This document shows, piece by piece, positions 14,526-24,243 of a DNA stretch of 64,000 bases; within the stretch, counting starts at the first letter, position 1; the number at the start of each line of letters is the position of its first letter. Under the pieces are notes generated by a model, which made no database searches, was not told the origin of the DNA, and worked only from the letters and a program-made list of their open reading frames with translations. The stretch is from contig NC_092677.1 in the NCBI RefSeq assembly GCF_964355755.1, positions 8,625,001 through 8,689,000 of the forward strand. Reading direction: 5' to 3'. The position numbers and the translations under genes were made by a program. The DNA is from Antedon mediterranea. Lineage: Eukaryota; Echinodermata; Crinoidea; Comatulida; Antedonidae.

Positions 14526-14839
14526 GTACTAATGCCATAACAGACTGTATAGATGAAGTATGTGTTTATTGGTATGTTTATTTATGGTAAGTATTAATTA
14601 AGGTACTGTAAGTTAGAAATGTACATTTTTCTACTATTTGTTTCTTCTCCTGTATATGTATTAGATCTTGATGATATAGGTGTTTGTGTCACTCATATCA
14701 AGATGGTAGGAGTTCTGAAGAATTGCGATGGTTGATGGGACAACAAATATGCTACACTGCAACTTGTCATTTAAAGTTGGGTACCAATCACAGGTAATGA
14801 TGTATACATTCATAACTACAGTATTTCTTTACCCAACAG

Positions 14840-14914
14840 ATTTTTCGCTGTACCAATGCCATATTCAATTAGAAATGGGGATGTATTCAGAATAAGTGTG
14901 GTAGACATTGCAAG
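14840..14914 (+). CDS. Exon-like segment resembling C3/alpha-2-macroglobulin family
   Basis: A 75-nt open segment between a plausible acceptor (TTTCTTTACCCAACAG) and a near-perfect donor (CAAG followed by GTAAGT). Read as 1 + 24 codons + 2 bases it gives FFAVP followed by MPYSIRNGDVFRISV. The stretch FF..-PYS-R-G--F resembles the macroglobulin domain just before the thioester domain in alpha-2-macroglobulin, complement C3/C5 and insect TEPs, where FF....LPYS.IRGE.F is characteristic. These are secreted innate-immune or protease-trapping proteins. I found no matching upstream or downstream exon nearby, so this may be one exon of a gene with long introns, a stranded exon copy, or chance. A second segment with good splice signals (14526-14586) has no recognisable homology. 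Confidence 0.35.
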
Positions 14915-15233
14915 GTAAGTATAAAGTGCATTGATCAAGTATTTGTTTTCCTTGAGCTTTCTTTTTAGGTCTTGGTATAGGTTGCTTGTTTTGCTACTTG
15001 GATCAACAGTCCAATTAAGAGATTAACAGAATAATGGAGCTCATTGGAGATAATAAATAGATTATTTTTATTCAGGCAATAAATTGGAAATTCAGTGATA
15101 TTATATCATTGGAAAATTTATAAGCCTACTGGTTTATAAAATAATAATAAATTAATTGTTTCTCTTCTTTAAAAAAAAAAAATAATGATGATGTTTTCCT
15201 TTTGTTTAATAAATATATTTGATTTTCTAGGTA

Positions 15234-15305
15234 TTTTTAGTCACGTGCAAACGCGACTCTACAGCTCACTATGTCGGTTGGTTTGTCGGTCGGTAAACAC
15301 TAACT
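15234..15305 (+). mobile_element. GTCGGT-type MITE fragment, copy 1
   Basis: Reads TTTTTAGTCACGTGCAAACG, then a CGACTCTACAGCTCACTATG stretch and GTCGGTCGGTAAACACTAA. Copies are at 30251-30354 (minus) and 42597-43352 (split by a large interior). The left end carries a near-palindrome of the AGTCGCGT..ACGCGACT type. Its class is unknown. Confidence 0.65.
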
Positions 15306-15459
15306 CAAATTTAATTTTATATATTTTTTTTCTAAATATTTATTTTGTTATACAAATATTTTCAATGGTAAATATATCGAATGTTCTATGTATTTTTCTA
15401 ACAAATGATCTAATTTATTGACTTTTTGTTTATTAAATAATGATTGCTTTTCTAGGTTT

Positions 15460-16262
15460 TCTATCCAAAAAGATGTACTTTTTTATATACTTCTTATAGA
15501 TATACAAAGTTTCTCATTTGGCAGTCTATGACCATCTTCTTCCTCCATACTTCACTGTTAGTGCTTCTTTTATTCATAATATGTATTCTATTTTTAATAT
15601 TATATCCAACATTCCTCTCCTTGTTTTACCACATACCTCATACATACTATCATAATTTTGAATAGTCCTTCTCTAATTCTATGTCATCAATTGCTTTTGC
15701 TGCTCCACTATCTGTGTGGAGTATAATGAAACATTTTCTTTCCCTCTAATCCATGTTTCGCATCCATACAATGCAACATATTATACCACTGATAATAAAC
15801 CATATCTTTTCTTGTTTGCTTGCTTTGTCAGAAATAGAATTCCCTTTGCTGTTTTCTATCCACCGTATTATCTATCTATTTGTACCATGTTCTGTTAATT
15901 TTTCTCCTAAAGAGTAGATTGATGTAACTTGTTCATCAGTATGTTTCTATTTTATTATAAACACACACAGGACCATAAGGTTTCAACCTTACCACTTTTT
16001 GACACATCTTTGCCTATACCCTGTGTCCTTCACATGGGATTTGTTCCCTCTTTTTGTGATCACCTCACCACTTCCATTCTCATGTCTATGGCACTGTCAC
16101 ATGACATTAAATTTTCTATTATTGATCTTCATTCCATAATTTTTCCTGCTTCATTTATGTTATCCATTTAGTATTTGCAATTACCACCTTGTCATCAGCC
16201 AATCTTTTTTGTTTGTATTAATTAGTGCACTCTGCTACTTTGACTCCTTTAGTACAAATTCT
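15460..16262 (-). pseudogene. LINE reverse transcriptase, 3' part (decayed)
   Basis: Minus-strand translation gives hallmarks of a non-LTR retrotransposon reverse transcriptase. KRLADDKVVIANT at about 16203-16165 corresponds to the catalytic (F/L)ADD box. It is followed after a frame change by DNINEAGK and MKINNRKFNVM (the usual INKKKTKVM region). Farther on, VALYGCETWI (about 15777-15747) is the ALYGCETW block typical of RTE-like and related LINEs. Stops and frame changes show it is dead. It is the downstream half of the element whose upstream half is at 18311-19253; the two were separated by the foldback insertion at 16263-18310. Confidence 0.85.
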
Positions 16263-18310
16263 GGGCCCGATTCTGGGTAGTAACAAAGTGCGAGGCAGGG
16301 AAGGCATGCGAGGCAAGTCAGAAATTTATGCGAGGCATCGTTTTACCATCATCAAAAATGCGAGGCATCATTTTATCATTTCTCAAAATTGCAAGGCAGG
16401 AAATCACCGAAATTGAAGTAGCCTAGGCCTAGGCCCGCTAGGCTAGTTTCCTTTTGCACCTGCCTTGTATTTTAACCAACTTTATCCTGAATACCACAGC
16501 TTAGAATTAGTAGGCCTACTTTAATGAAGAAAAATCACATAAAAGTAACAATAAATCCATTAAATTGGTGATTTTACAGACGTTGTTTTTCTCGCATTTC
16601 GCACACTCAATGTTCAATATTTTGGTTTCTATGGAACGCCAAAAGAGCAAAATTAATTAGAGGGCTAAAAACTCTGTGGAATCCATTTATATTTAACGCA
16701 TTATTTGGTGAAAATCAAGTACAATTTCAATAGATTTTGTCACTGTCAGTAAGGAAAAATGTTACTGTTGATAATGTACACGGTTTCGTTAACCTTTTAA
16801 AGAATAAAATAGAAAAATTCATCATAATATCCTTAGTAGGATGTCCTAGGTCTAGACTAGGTAGTGATGTTGATTTAGGATCGATTATTATTCTTTGATA
16901 ACAGAACAGTATCAGCAGTAACATATTACAGCATTTTTATTGACAAATTAACAAATATATTGAAATAAAACGTGTTTTTCACCAATAAATGCATGAGAAA
17001 TTGACGCATTCCACAATTTCCACTGAGTTTTAGTCCTCTATTATCGTTGCTCTTTTGGCGCTCCATAGAAACAAAAATATTGAACATTGAATAAGTGAAA
17101 TTCGCGAACAGTGTGCGAGAAACACACCTGTAAAATCATTAATTTAAGGATTTATTTGTTACTTTTTATGTGATTCTTTCATTAAAGTACTCATGAGGTA
17201 TACTTCTAAGGTGTGGTATTCACACGATAAAGTTAGTTATCAAATTTGGAGTAAAAATACAAGCGAAGGAAACTAGCGCCAGGTTTATTAGTACGTACAT
17301 GGACAACAATAAATAAAAATCGTTCGTAATATACCTAGCTTACTAAAACAGGAATAGTGTATCATTATTAAATATTACACCAATTATTATTATATCAAAA
17401 TTGATTAAATTATTTTCTACATACAGTAGGCCTCTTATCTAGGTTAGGGCTAAGCATATTAGCTAAAGTTTAATTTTAGGCCTAGTATTACAATTGTCGG
17501 ACGCAAGTCTTTTTTCACACGCGCTCCAGAATTCTGTCGCAATTTTTTTCTTTGCGGCATGTTATTGGATCGCCATATCAGTTACCTTTTATTCACCGCC
17601 AGTTATTGAACTTGTCCTGGCAATCGCTGTTAACCTTATTTGCGAGAGAGGTACACGTGTTGTTCCTAGAGAATGGAATGTCAAAAATGTCTTTGGCACG
17701 CCGCTCAGAGAGAAGTCTGTGCGTTGCTGCTGAAACCACGTGCTATAGGAGGGGAATGCACCACAATCCTCTGAGCTGAGGGCTGAATCATTCCGCTTAC
17801 CTGCTAAATAGTAAAGAGGGATTTTCCATCTCTCGGGTCTACCGGATCTAGGCGCAGGAGTGTGACAAAATATTATTTTCACTCTGCTATGTTCGAGAGA
17901 CATGTGAGTGAACACGCTCGAAATGCCAACAAACATTGCAGTCATTTGATGAGTGTGTCGCTATAACAATTATTGTTTATCGAAAGTTGAAGACTGTCGT
18001 TCAGATTTTTGAACCGTAGTTTGGGCACTTTTGTAAAAGTAAAATTTGACACGATATGACTTGAATGAAAAAACAATCGTTACATAAAAATAAACAACAT
18101 GATGAGTGTATACACGAATCTATTTAGATACGCTTGTATCGATTGATTATTAGGCCTATAATATAGCATAATAGCACGTTAAGATATGCCTCGCACCTTT
18201 TTGAAATTGTAAACTATATGCCCGCATGCCTCGCACTTTGGGAAATGATAAAATGATGCCTCGCACAAATATTTGGCATGCCTCGCTTGCCTCGCACTTT
18301 GTCAACACTC
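16263..18310. mobile_element. 2,048-bp foldback DNA transposon with 9-bp target duplication
   Basis: Bounded by ACAAATTCT at 16254-16262 and 18311-18319, a 9-bp direct duplication. Joining the flanks through one copy keeps the surrounding LINE frame open across the site, which supports the boundaries. The ends carry inverted clusters of a TGCGAGGCAT motif (left 16278-16402, right 18186-18303 as ATGCCTCGCA). A second, inner inverted pair lies at about 16442-16740 and 16955-17278, around a ~215-bp loop. A 9-bp duplication and long inverted ends suit a Mutator-like or foldback non-autonomous element. The segment 17480-17950 is richer in G+C and contains open frames (longest 118 codons on minus, 17589-17945), but nothing resembling a transposase. 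Confidence 0.85.
16442..17278. repeat. Inner inverted repeat of the foldback element
   Basis: The left arm starts GGCTAGTTTCCTTTTGCAC and the right arm ends AGCGAAGGAAACTAGCG. Both contain the sequence that reads TTCTATGGAACGCCAAAAGA on the left and TCTTTTGGCGCTCCATAGAA on the right. Arms are about 300 bp with moderate divergence and a ~215-bp spacer. A single strand could fold into a long hairpin. Confidence 0.85.
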
Positions 18311-19253
18311 ACAAATTCTTCTGCTCATAGAAATTCCTTGTATATATAAAAAATCCTCTACACATCTTTGGTCTTTTTTATTATTCTCCCTCCTCTCTTC
18401 ATATAACTCCCATAATAAACGCCTGTAATCAACAACACTAAATTTTGTTTAAAATACGCATCATTTCTAACCACTTTATCCTATAAAAGGTATTTTCAAA
18501 ACAGATGTATAGTTCATTATCATGTTCTTATGACTTTTCTCATCATGCGTGAAAATAGCATGTACCTTTGCTTTTAACAAAACCAAATTGATAATTTCCA
18601 ATATAATCTGAGAATAATAATGTCAGTCTCCTATTCATTGCTCTGAGTATATGTTATGATACTTACAGTCTGTGTTCCTCACATCTTTGTAGTCTCCTAT
18701 TCATTGCTCTGAGTATATGTTATGATACTTACAGTCTGTGTTCCTCACATCTTTGTAGGTTTACTTTCTTTTCCATCATACCTTTGATTTTTTCCGTACC
18801 TTATTTTCAAATTCTGTTATTGTTGTTTCTCATAATTGCTTTAGCAATTCCATCTATTCCTTCCACCTTCCAATATTTATTTTTTCCAAGTCTTTCCTTA
18901 TCTCACACCCCATCCTTTCATCATTTACTTCTTCCTCTCTTAAAGAGAACATTTTGTTTGTCTCTGATCGGCGGCATATATGTATTCTCTATATTCTTTC
19001 TAGTTAATAGTTCCTTCTAATATCAATAATAATGTCCTTTCTCTTTTGATAATTCCTGCTAATTATTTCATTTCCTATTTTCTATGATTTATTAATTTCC
19101 TTACACCTTTTACTGAAACCCAGTCTTCTTTTACCATAGCTGTTAAGACATTGGTTTTATTTTACCATTTCCTTCTCTCATCAATATGTAAAAAAATCAT
19201 CTCTTCAGTAATCCCTGGGTTGTTTGGCTTCTAGCCTTTGGCATAATTGATAT
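18311..19253 (-). pseudogene. LINE reverse transcriptase, 5' part (decayed)
   Basis: Read on the minus strand from about 19250 downwards. A linker with KYWKVEGIDGI (cf. GKAPGPDGI) is followed by YQFGFVKSKGT (the QFGFRKGRGT box, about 18600-18570), FENTFYRIKWLEMMRIL (the VDFEKAFDRV.W..L...L block, about 18500-18450) and VDYRRLLWELYEERREN (about 18435-18385). The frame then runs into GISMSRRICTKGVKV across the foldback insertion point. The QGCPLSP region is not recognisable, so there is a deletion as well as frameshifts. A 67-bp tandem duplication (18624-18757) lies within it. Confidence 0.82.
18624..18757. repeat. 67-bp tandem duplication
   Basis: The segment beginning AGTCTCCTATTCATTGCTCT appears twice in tandem, starting at 18624 and 18691, with no difference that I can see. 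It lies within dead reverse-transcriptase sequence, so it formed after or during the element's decay. Confidence 0.95.
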
Positions 19254-19580
19254 GTTTGTTTGTTTGTTTGTTTGTTCATTTTTATACTGGGTGACCTCTT
19301 CAGTCAAAGACTGATCTCCCAGAGGACCCAGTTGGTGATCAGTGACTGTGATGTACTAATACACCGGGGTAACCCCCTACTCGTCTCGAAAGATGTACTA
19401 GGTTCTTTAAAATGCACACGAGCTAGTTGTGTACACTGGACCTACGGTTTATAGTCCTTATCCGAGAAGACTCGTTCTACCACCAGAACCATGAAGTGAG
19501 TGAGCCTCGAACCCTTGCCGATGTTATGGCTACGTAATTACGGTTCCACTGTCTTAACCACTCGGCCACTCACTCACTTA
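19254..19580 (-). mobile_element. tRNA-derived SINE with (CAAA)n tail
   Basis: On the minus strand a tRNA-like head (19575-19498) is followed by a ~220-bp body and ends in a (CAAA)n tail, seen as TTTG repeats at 19254-19276. The body includes a GGTTACCCCGGTGTATTAG segment. The insertion sits inside the LINE remnants. A clear target duplication was not found. Confidence 0.85.
19498..19575 (-). other. tRNA-Ser/Leu-like SINE head with A and B boxes
   Basis: A perfect 7-bp acceptor stem, GAGTGAG with CTCACTC, encloses an A box TGGCCGAGTGG and a B box GGGTTCGAGGC. These are the internal RNA polymerase III promoter elements. The T stem does not pair well, so this is a SINE promoter and not a working tRNA gene. 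Confidence 0.8.
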
Positions 19581-19589
19581 ATTGCACTG

Positions 19590-19880
19590 TTACACTTTCT
19601 TCAAAAATCCACTTTCCTTCAGTTTTTTTGTCTTTTATCTATTTGCATCCTAATTTCCTTTCGAGTGGCATCGAACTTTAGCACTTAAAGATGGTTTTTT
19701 AAATATACCTTATCATAATAGAAACAAGGCTGTGGTCTGAACCAACATCAGCTCCAGGATAGCTATGGCAATTTTTTACTGTATTCTTGTATCTCATCTA
19801 TAAAATGTTCTTCCTTGCAAAACCATTTTAATTACAAACTTATAATTCTTAGCAAATGTCATTAATTTATCTCCTAAGTA
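19590..19880 (-). pseudogene. LINE endonuclease C-terminal fragment
   Basis: Minus-strand PGADVGSDHSLVSIMIR (about 19761-19709) matches the terminal block of apurinic-type LINE endonucleases (PGADCGSDH.L in RTE-like elements). The SDH residues belong to the active site. The sequence upstream, towards 19880, is frameshifted. It probably belongs to the same LINE as the reverse-transcriptase pieces. Confidence 0.75.
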
Positions 19881-19885
19881 TTTTA

Positions 19886-20222
19886 ATTCCATCTATTCCT
19901 TCCGCCTTCCAATATTTAATTTTTTCAAGCCTTTCCTTACCTCTTCTTTTTGTTTGTCTCTGATCGGCGGCATATATATATTCTTTCCATAAATAAAGAT
20001 TCCAGTTAATGTAGTTCCTTCTAATACCAATAATAATGTCCTTTCTCTTTTGATAATTCCTGCTAATTATTTCACTGCTGTAAAACAACTTCCCCTTATC
20101 TATGATTGATCAATTTCCTTACACTTTATACTGAAATCCAGTCTTCGCCTCCTTTACCTTGTCAGTTATCTCTTCAGTAATCCATGATTTTTGGCTTCTA
20201 GCCTTTGGCATAATTGATATGC
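19886..20222 (-). repeat. Second copy of LINE linker segment
   Basis: Direct repeat of 18845-19254: both begin AATTCCATCTATTCCTTCC and end GCCTTTGGCATAATTGATATG. The minus-strand frame gives KYWKAEGIDGI, equivalent to KYWKVEGIDGI in the other copy. It lies upstream of the endonuclease fragment in element orientation. This implies either a second insertion of the same family or an internal duplication. Confidence 0.8.
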
Positions 20223-20455
20223 TTAATTGCAATGGTTTCTTTATTTGTATTATTCAAAAGAAAAACTTACAGTGAGGTATTTCCTATTGCTTTCTTCACC
20301 AATAGCTAGCTGCTGCCAATCAGATTATCCTTGTTTAGACATTTCTAGCCCAGGCTACCATGCTCTTTTTAGTTGTTCCAGCAACACATTTTCTTTCAGG
20401 GATTGTTGCCTTTGCTTTTCACACAACACCTCCCTCTATGCATTTCTTGATAATT

Positions 20456-20783
20456 ATGTATGTTTTCTTGTGCATGTCTTGATATGATATATGTTTTCTT
20501 ATGCATTTCTTGGTATGATATATGTTTTCTTATGCATTTCTTGATATGATATATGTTTTCCTATGCATTTCTTGGTATGATATATATGTTTTCCTATGCA
20601 TTTCTTGGTATGATAATTATGATATATGTTTTCTTATGCATTTCTTGGTATGAGATATGTTTTCCTATGCATTTGTTGATATGATAATTATGATATATGT
20701 TTTCTTATGTATTTCTGGATATGATATATGTTTTTCTATGCATTTCTTGATATGATATATGTTTTCTTATGCATTTCTAGGTG
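20456..20783. repeat. ~30-bp minisatellite
   Basis: About ten imperfect tandem units of the type TATGTTTTCTTATGCATTTC followed by TTGATATGATA. Some units carry an extra GATAATTATGATA. Confidence 0.93.
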
Positions 20784-21060
20784 TCCTCGCTCAGATCATC
20801 AACATTGACGTGGTAGCGAGGCTTGTGTGTTTCCAATTCGGAGACCAGACTAATGATTATACATTTTTTCACATATTTTTTTATTGACAAAATCATGAGA
20901 AAATTAGACTATTAGTTTCTTTAAATTTAAAAGCATACTTTCTTAATTAAACAAAAAATGATATATTATCAATTCAATTTCATTTATTAATTTAATCAAC
21001 ATTTACTTTTTTTAATCCATTAAAACAGATGAAAACAATTATTATATTACAAATGATGAG
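20784..21060. other. Unassigned spacer
   Basis: Begins with a small hairpin-like stretch (GTCCTCGCTCAG ... GTAGCGAGGCTTG), then AT-rich sequence. No gene was seen. Confidence 0.4.
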
Positions 21061-21069
21061 TTTCTTTCG

Positions 21070-21270
21070 AACCGCGCCACATGATCCCAAACTGCTGGTT
21101 TATTTGCTGTTCCTCGTCCTAAGACCGAAACTTACAAGCGTAGTTTGACTATAGAGCCTCAACCTTACTTAATAATCTCCCGTCTTTTATTCGCCAGTCT
21201 ACTGTAGGAAATGTGAAACATTTTAAACAATATCTTATCCATGGAGATCCATGTCCTAAATTTAACTAGT
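21070..21270 (+). pseudogene. LINE ORF2 C-terminal fragment
   Basis: The plus strand encodes GLFAVPRPKTETYKRSLT in one frame and, after a single-base shift, RASTLLNNLPSFIRQS with a tail ending PCPKFN and a stop at 21268. The arrangement VPRP.TE..K.S....A...NNLP is typical of the extreme C-terminus of CR1/Jockey-type LINE reverse-transcriptase proteins, where xxWNxLP precedes a short tail. AT-rich 3' sequence follows. It is a different family from the minus-strand LINE at 15460-20222. Confidence 0.65.
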
Positions 21271-21509
21271 TTTCTGTGTCTCTTTTTGAATTTTGCTTGT
21301 ATTTTAAAATTGTACATATTATTAGCATGTTGAACCTTTGTGTATATATTGAATTCTCATTTGTATTATATTTTAATATTTAAGTTTTGAATTTTATGAA
21401 ATCTGGAAATTTTTATATTTATAGTAGTTATTTTATAATAAATTTTTTTATGATAAAAGGAATTATAGTTCTCTTTGTTACGTGTTTAGAAAAGAATGTA
21501 TATCTCATC

Positions 21510-21617
21510 GTAGTTTGGTATGTCGGTGTTGTTATGCAAGTGAGTTTGTGCAGGTGTAGTGGGAAAGATAGTATTGTTAGTCATTCGCGAACAACACGCC
21601 ACACTGTTAAATTTTGA
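21510..21617 (+). repeat. Mirrored 80-bp block, plus copy 1
   Basis: Contains GTGCAGGTGTAGTGGGAAAG, then ATTGTTAGTCATTCGC and ACACGCCACACTGTTAAAT. The same block lies inverted at 22025-22105 and 22300-22347 and direct at 22740-22850, suggesting terminal repeats of one or two DNA elements. Confidence 0.75.
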
Positions 21618-22024
21618 TTTTTGTGCTAAACATTGCATTTACAACATCAAAAATCGAAAAAATTAAAAGTTGTTAAGGTGTGCTGGGCCCTGCCTCATCA
21701 CTAAGGCCAATTGTACTCCTTCATTTTTTCAGTACTCTTGGGTGGGCTTCATTTCGAGATTACTTTCAAACTAAATGAGGGGCTCTGTTAGGTTCCCGCC
21801 TAGTCGGGGCTCCAGACGGAGTTTTGTCTTAATATTAGTAAAAATATAAATATTTTTGCACGTATATTACTTAAGTTTAGACAAAAATCGAAATAAAAAA
21901 AAAAGAAAAAAAAGAAAAAGACAATGAATACAGACTTGGGGCAAGTCTAGTTCCCGACCCGAGAAATATTTTTTTTTTACATGATTTGAATTATCTTTTA
22001 ATTTAAAGATTACTAACATTTAAA

Positions 22025-22105
22025 TTCAACAGTGTGGCGTGTTGACCGCAATGACTAACAATACCATCTTCGGAAGATTGAATCCCCACTAAACCTGCAC
22101 CAACT
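22025..22105 (-). repeat. Mirrored 80-bp block, minus copy
   Basis: Starts AATTCAACAGTGTGGCGTG and ends CCCACTAAACCTGCACCAAC. With 22740-22850 it forms an inverted pair around about 640 bp. The outward ends AATTCAACAGTG / CACTGTTGAAT would be the termini of an ~815-bp element. Confidence 0.75.
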
Positions 22106-22299
22106 GACAATGACAATGACAATGATTCTTTATTTCTGTAACAACCCTTTTCAGGGTATGAAAGAACATTCTTTCAATCTTAAACAGAAACAAACTAAAC
22201 GTTTCACGACATAATTGTGTTGGTCTTATACAAAATTGATATATCGAAAAGCAACATCTAACTAAAACAAATACAAAAAATTTCATGAATAACATGAAT
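22106..22299 (-). mobile_element. 5'-truncated LINE 3' end with (ATTGTC)n tail
   Basis: Read on minus, the sequence ends AATAAAGAATCATTGTCATTGTCATTGTCA, a hexanucleotide tail of the kind that ends CR1/L2-like LINEs (plus strand TGACAATGACAATGACAATG at 22107-22126). It is flanked on both sides by GACCGCAATGACTAACAATA...CCTGCACCAAC (left 22043-22103, right 22300-22347). This looks like an unusually long target-site duplication of roughly 48 bp. Confidence 0.6.
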
Positions 22300-22347
22300 G
22301 ACCGCAATGACTAACAATACCATCTTCCCCACTAAACCTGCACCAAC
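22300..22347 (-). repeat. Mirrored block, partial minus copy (flank of LINE insertion)
   Basis: Repeats the inner part of 22043-22103 but lacks its GGAAGATTGAAT segment. It is best explained as the second copy of the duplicated target. Confidence 0.65.
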
Positions 22348-22739
22348 TCATTTCCGATCTTGTAAATTTTATGTTTGGCGCCCTCAATTTTAAAAACACC
22401 TAAGTTATGTCAGAAAATTAGAAATATATAAATAGAAATGTGTAAAGATGCCGATGCCTAGTCTGGCTAGTATATTCTCTCTATTTATTTAAATACACAT
22501 GCATTATTGTAATAAATAATTTAACAATCAATTTGTGTGTGAATTTTTAACTTTGAACAAACGAAAATGATTTCAAACCATGCACTACATGTTACTGTGT
22601 TTGAGCATGAATGAATAACTGATAATGAGAAATCAAAACAACTAATACAATGAATTAAATGATGAACAATAGCAGGCTGAACAAGCCTGGCCATCCAACC
22701 AACCCATTGATTGCGACCCATATACAAATACTGCACAGT

Positions 22740-22850
22740 TGGTATGTCGTGCGTTATTATGCAAATTGATTGGTGCAGGTGTAGTGGGGAAAGACGGTAT
22801 TGTTAGTCATTGCGGTCAACACGCCACACTGTTGAATGTTGATGTTGTTA
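22740..22850 (+). repeat. Mirrored 80-bp block, plus copy 2
   Basis: Contains GGTATGTCG, GGTGCAGGTGTAGTGGGGA and GGTCAACACGCCACACTGTT. It is inverted relative to 22025-22105. Confidence 0.75.
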
Positions 22851-24190
22851 ATTGAAAAAAAAAGAAGACAACAACAAAAACAATATAATCGCAATCTGTT
22901 TATATGTTGCCACGGTTACTAGCTACTAATGGTAAGATTTGCATTATTCTGCTATTGGTCTTCTCCAGCATTCCTCTTAATGATTAGGAACAACAAGAGT
23001 GCCAGACAATATTACCAGTGACTGTAAGTTCGCTTATACTATTTTTGGTTGTTCAAAAAAAAAATAAATAAATAAATGTTATGTAATAATATTTCCAGTG
23101 ACTTTGTGATCATATCATGGACATGCTGCAACATACACCATGACAGCTAATCTGTCATTAATATTGGTAGTACTGTACATTATTAAGATAATAATAATTA
23201 TAGTTTTTGTGACGTTGTATGTATACTACCACTTTGTAAGTACTTACAATATAGACACTCAGACATTTATTTCCTTTTTTTATGTTAGTTATTACCACCA
23301 GTCGACATTTGCATTTTGTTCTGCTCAAATATTTTAAGTATGAAACGCAATGTGTGCCAAAATATTTGTCTTTTTACCAATATTAACAGTAGTCTAGAAC
23401 ATAGACCAGTAAGTACGCTTAGACCAAGTCAAAACTAACTACAAAAATAATCCGGCAGACATATTTATTTTATATTTGCGAATAGGATGGAGATATTGCT
23501 AGGACTATCATGGAAAGACTAAACTAATCTAAACTCCAATCCTAACACCAACTTAATATAGTATATTAGTATATTTTTCTGGTTCTTCTGCTGGATGCTT
23601 TGAGTTAATTACAAATTGCATTTTCTGTACATAGATTTGCATTTCTTTATATTTACAATCTTGATGTTTAAAGCGAGAGCGTCAAATAAAGTGTGGCCTA
23701 TCAAGTACAACAATGCCTAGTTTCAAAACAAATGTATAGAGGATTTTAGCCTTTAGGAAAATAATACTGAAACCAAATATTGACGAGTTCATGAGTTCTG
23801 GCACACATAGTTGTGAAATTAATGTTATATTGGCAATGTGCGTCAGGAGTCGGCACGTGTTAACCATTCAAATAACTTCGTTAGTATGTTAGATAGTCGC
23901 TGGAAGGCGTCTTGTAATACGCACACGTAAACTCATGTCACGAAAAACAAGATAATAAAAGTCTTCAATATTTTGCCAATAACTTTCAATTACAGTCAAT
24001 GAACTGCAATAAAATACTGAAACACCAGAAGACTTAAAATATACAGTGATCGAATTAAGCTTAATAACTGGTGAATATCATCAATACTGAATCGGGTAGA
24101 CATGCTGTTATTACCTAAGTAAAGTTGCTTTAAGGGATAAGTGACTGAAAACTATATAGGCGTTCACCTAAAGTTTTGCCTTTTATGTTA
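22851..24190. other. Unassigned, no gene seen
   Basis: AT-rich single-copy-looking DNA with an AAATAAATAAATAAATG run near 23062. The 65-codon frame at 23140-23337 is hydrophobic, but its composition is what AT-rich DNA gives by chance. Confidence 0.4.
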
Positions 24191-24194
24191 TCAT

Positions 24195-24243
24195 TGCGAG
24201 TCTCAGTCCTGGTGAGTGTATTAAACAAGTGACGGTTGGTAAT
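24195..24243 (-). repeat. Inverted partner of Penelope-like terminal repeat
   Basis: GAGTCTCAGTCCTGGTGAGT and the following ~25 bp are the reverse complement of 25012-25058. The two arms are about 770 bp apart. Confidence 0.85.

Noticed and set aside
17589-17945. 118-codon minus-strand open frame inside the foldback element
   Set aside because: The longest single non-satellite frame, but it overlaps open frames on the other strand, has a G+C-richer context that makes long frames likely, and shows no transposase or other motif.
19498-19575. Functional tRNA-Ser or tRNA-Leu gene
   Set aside because: The T stem is mispaired and the sequence continues into a SINE body with a CAAA tail.
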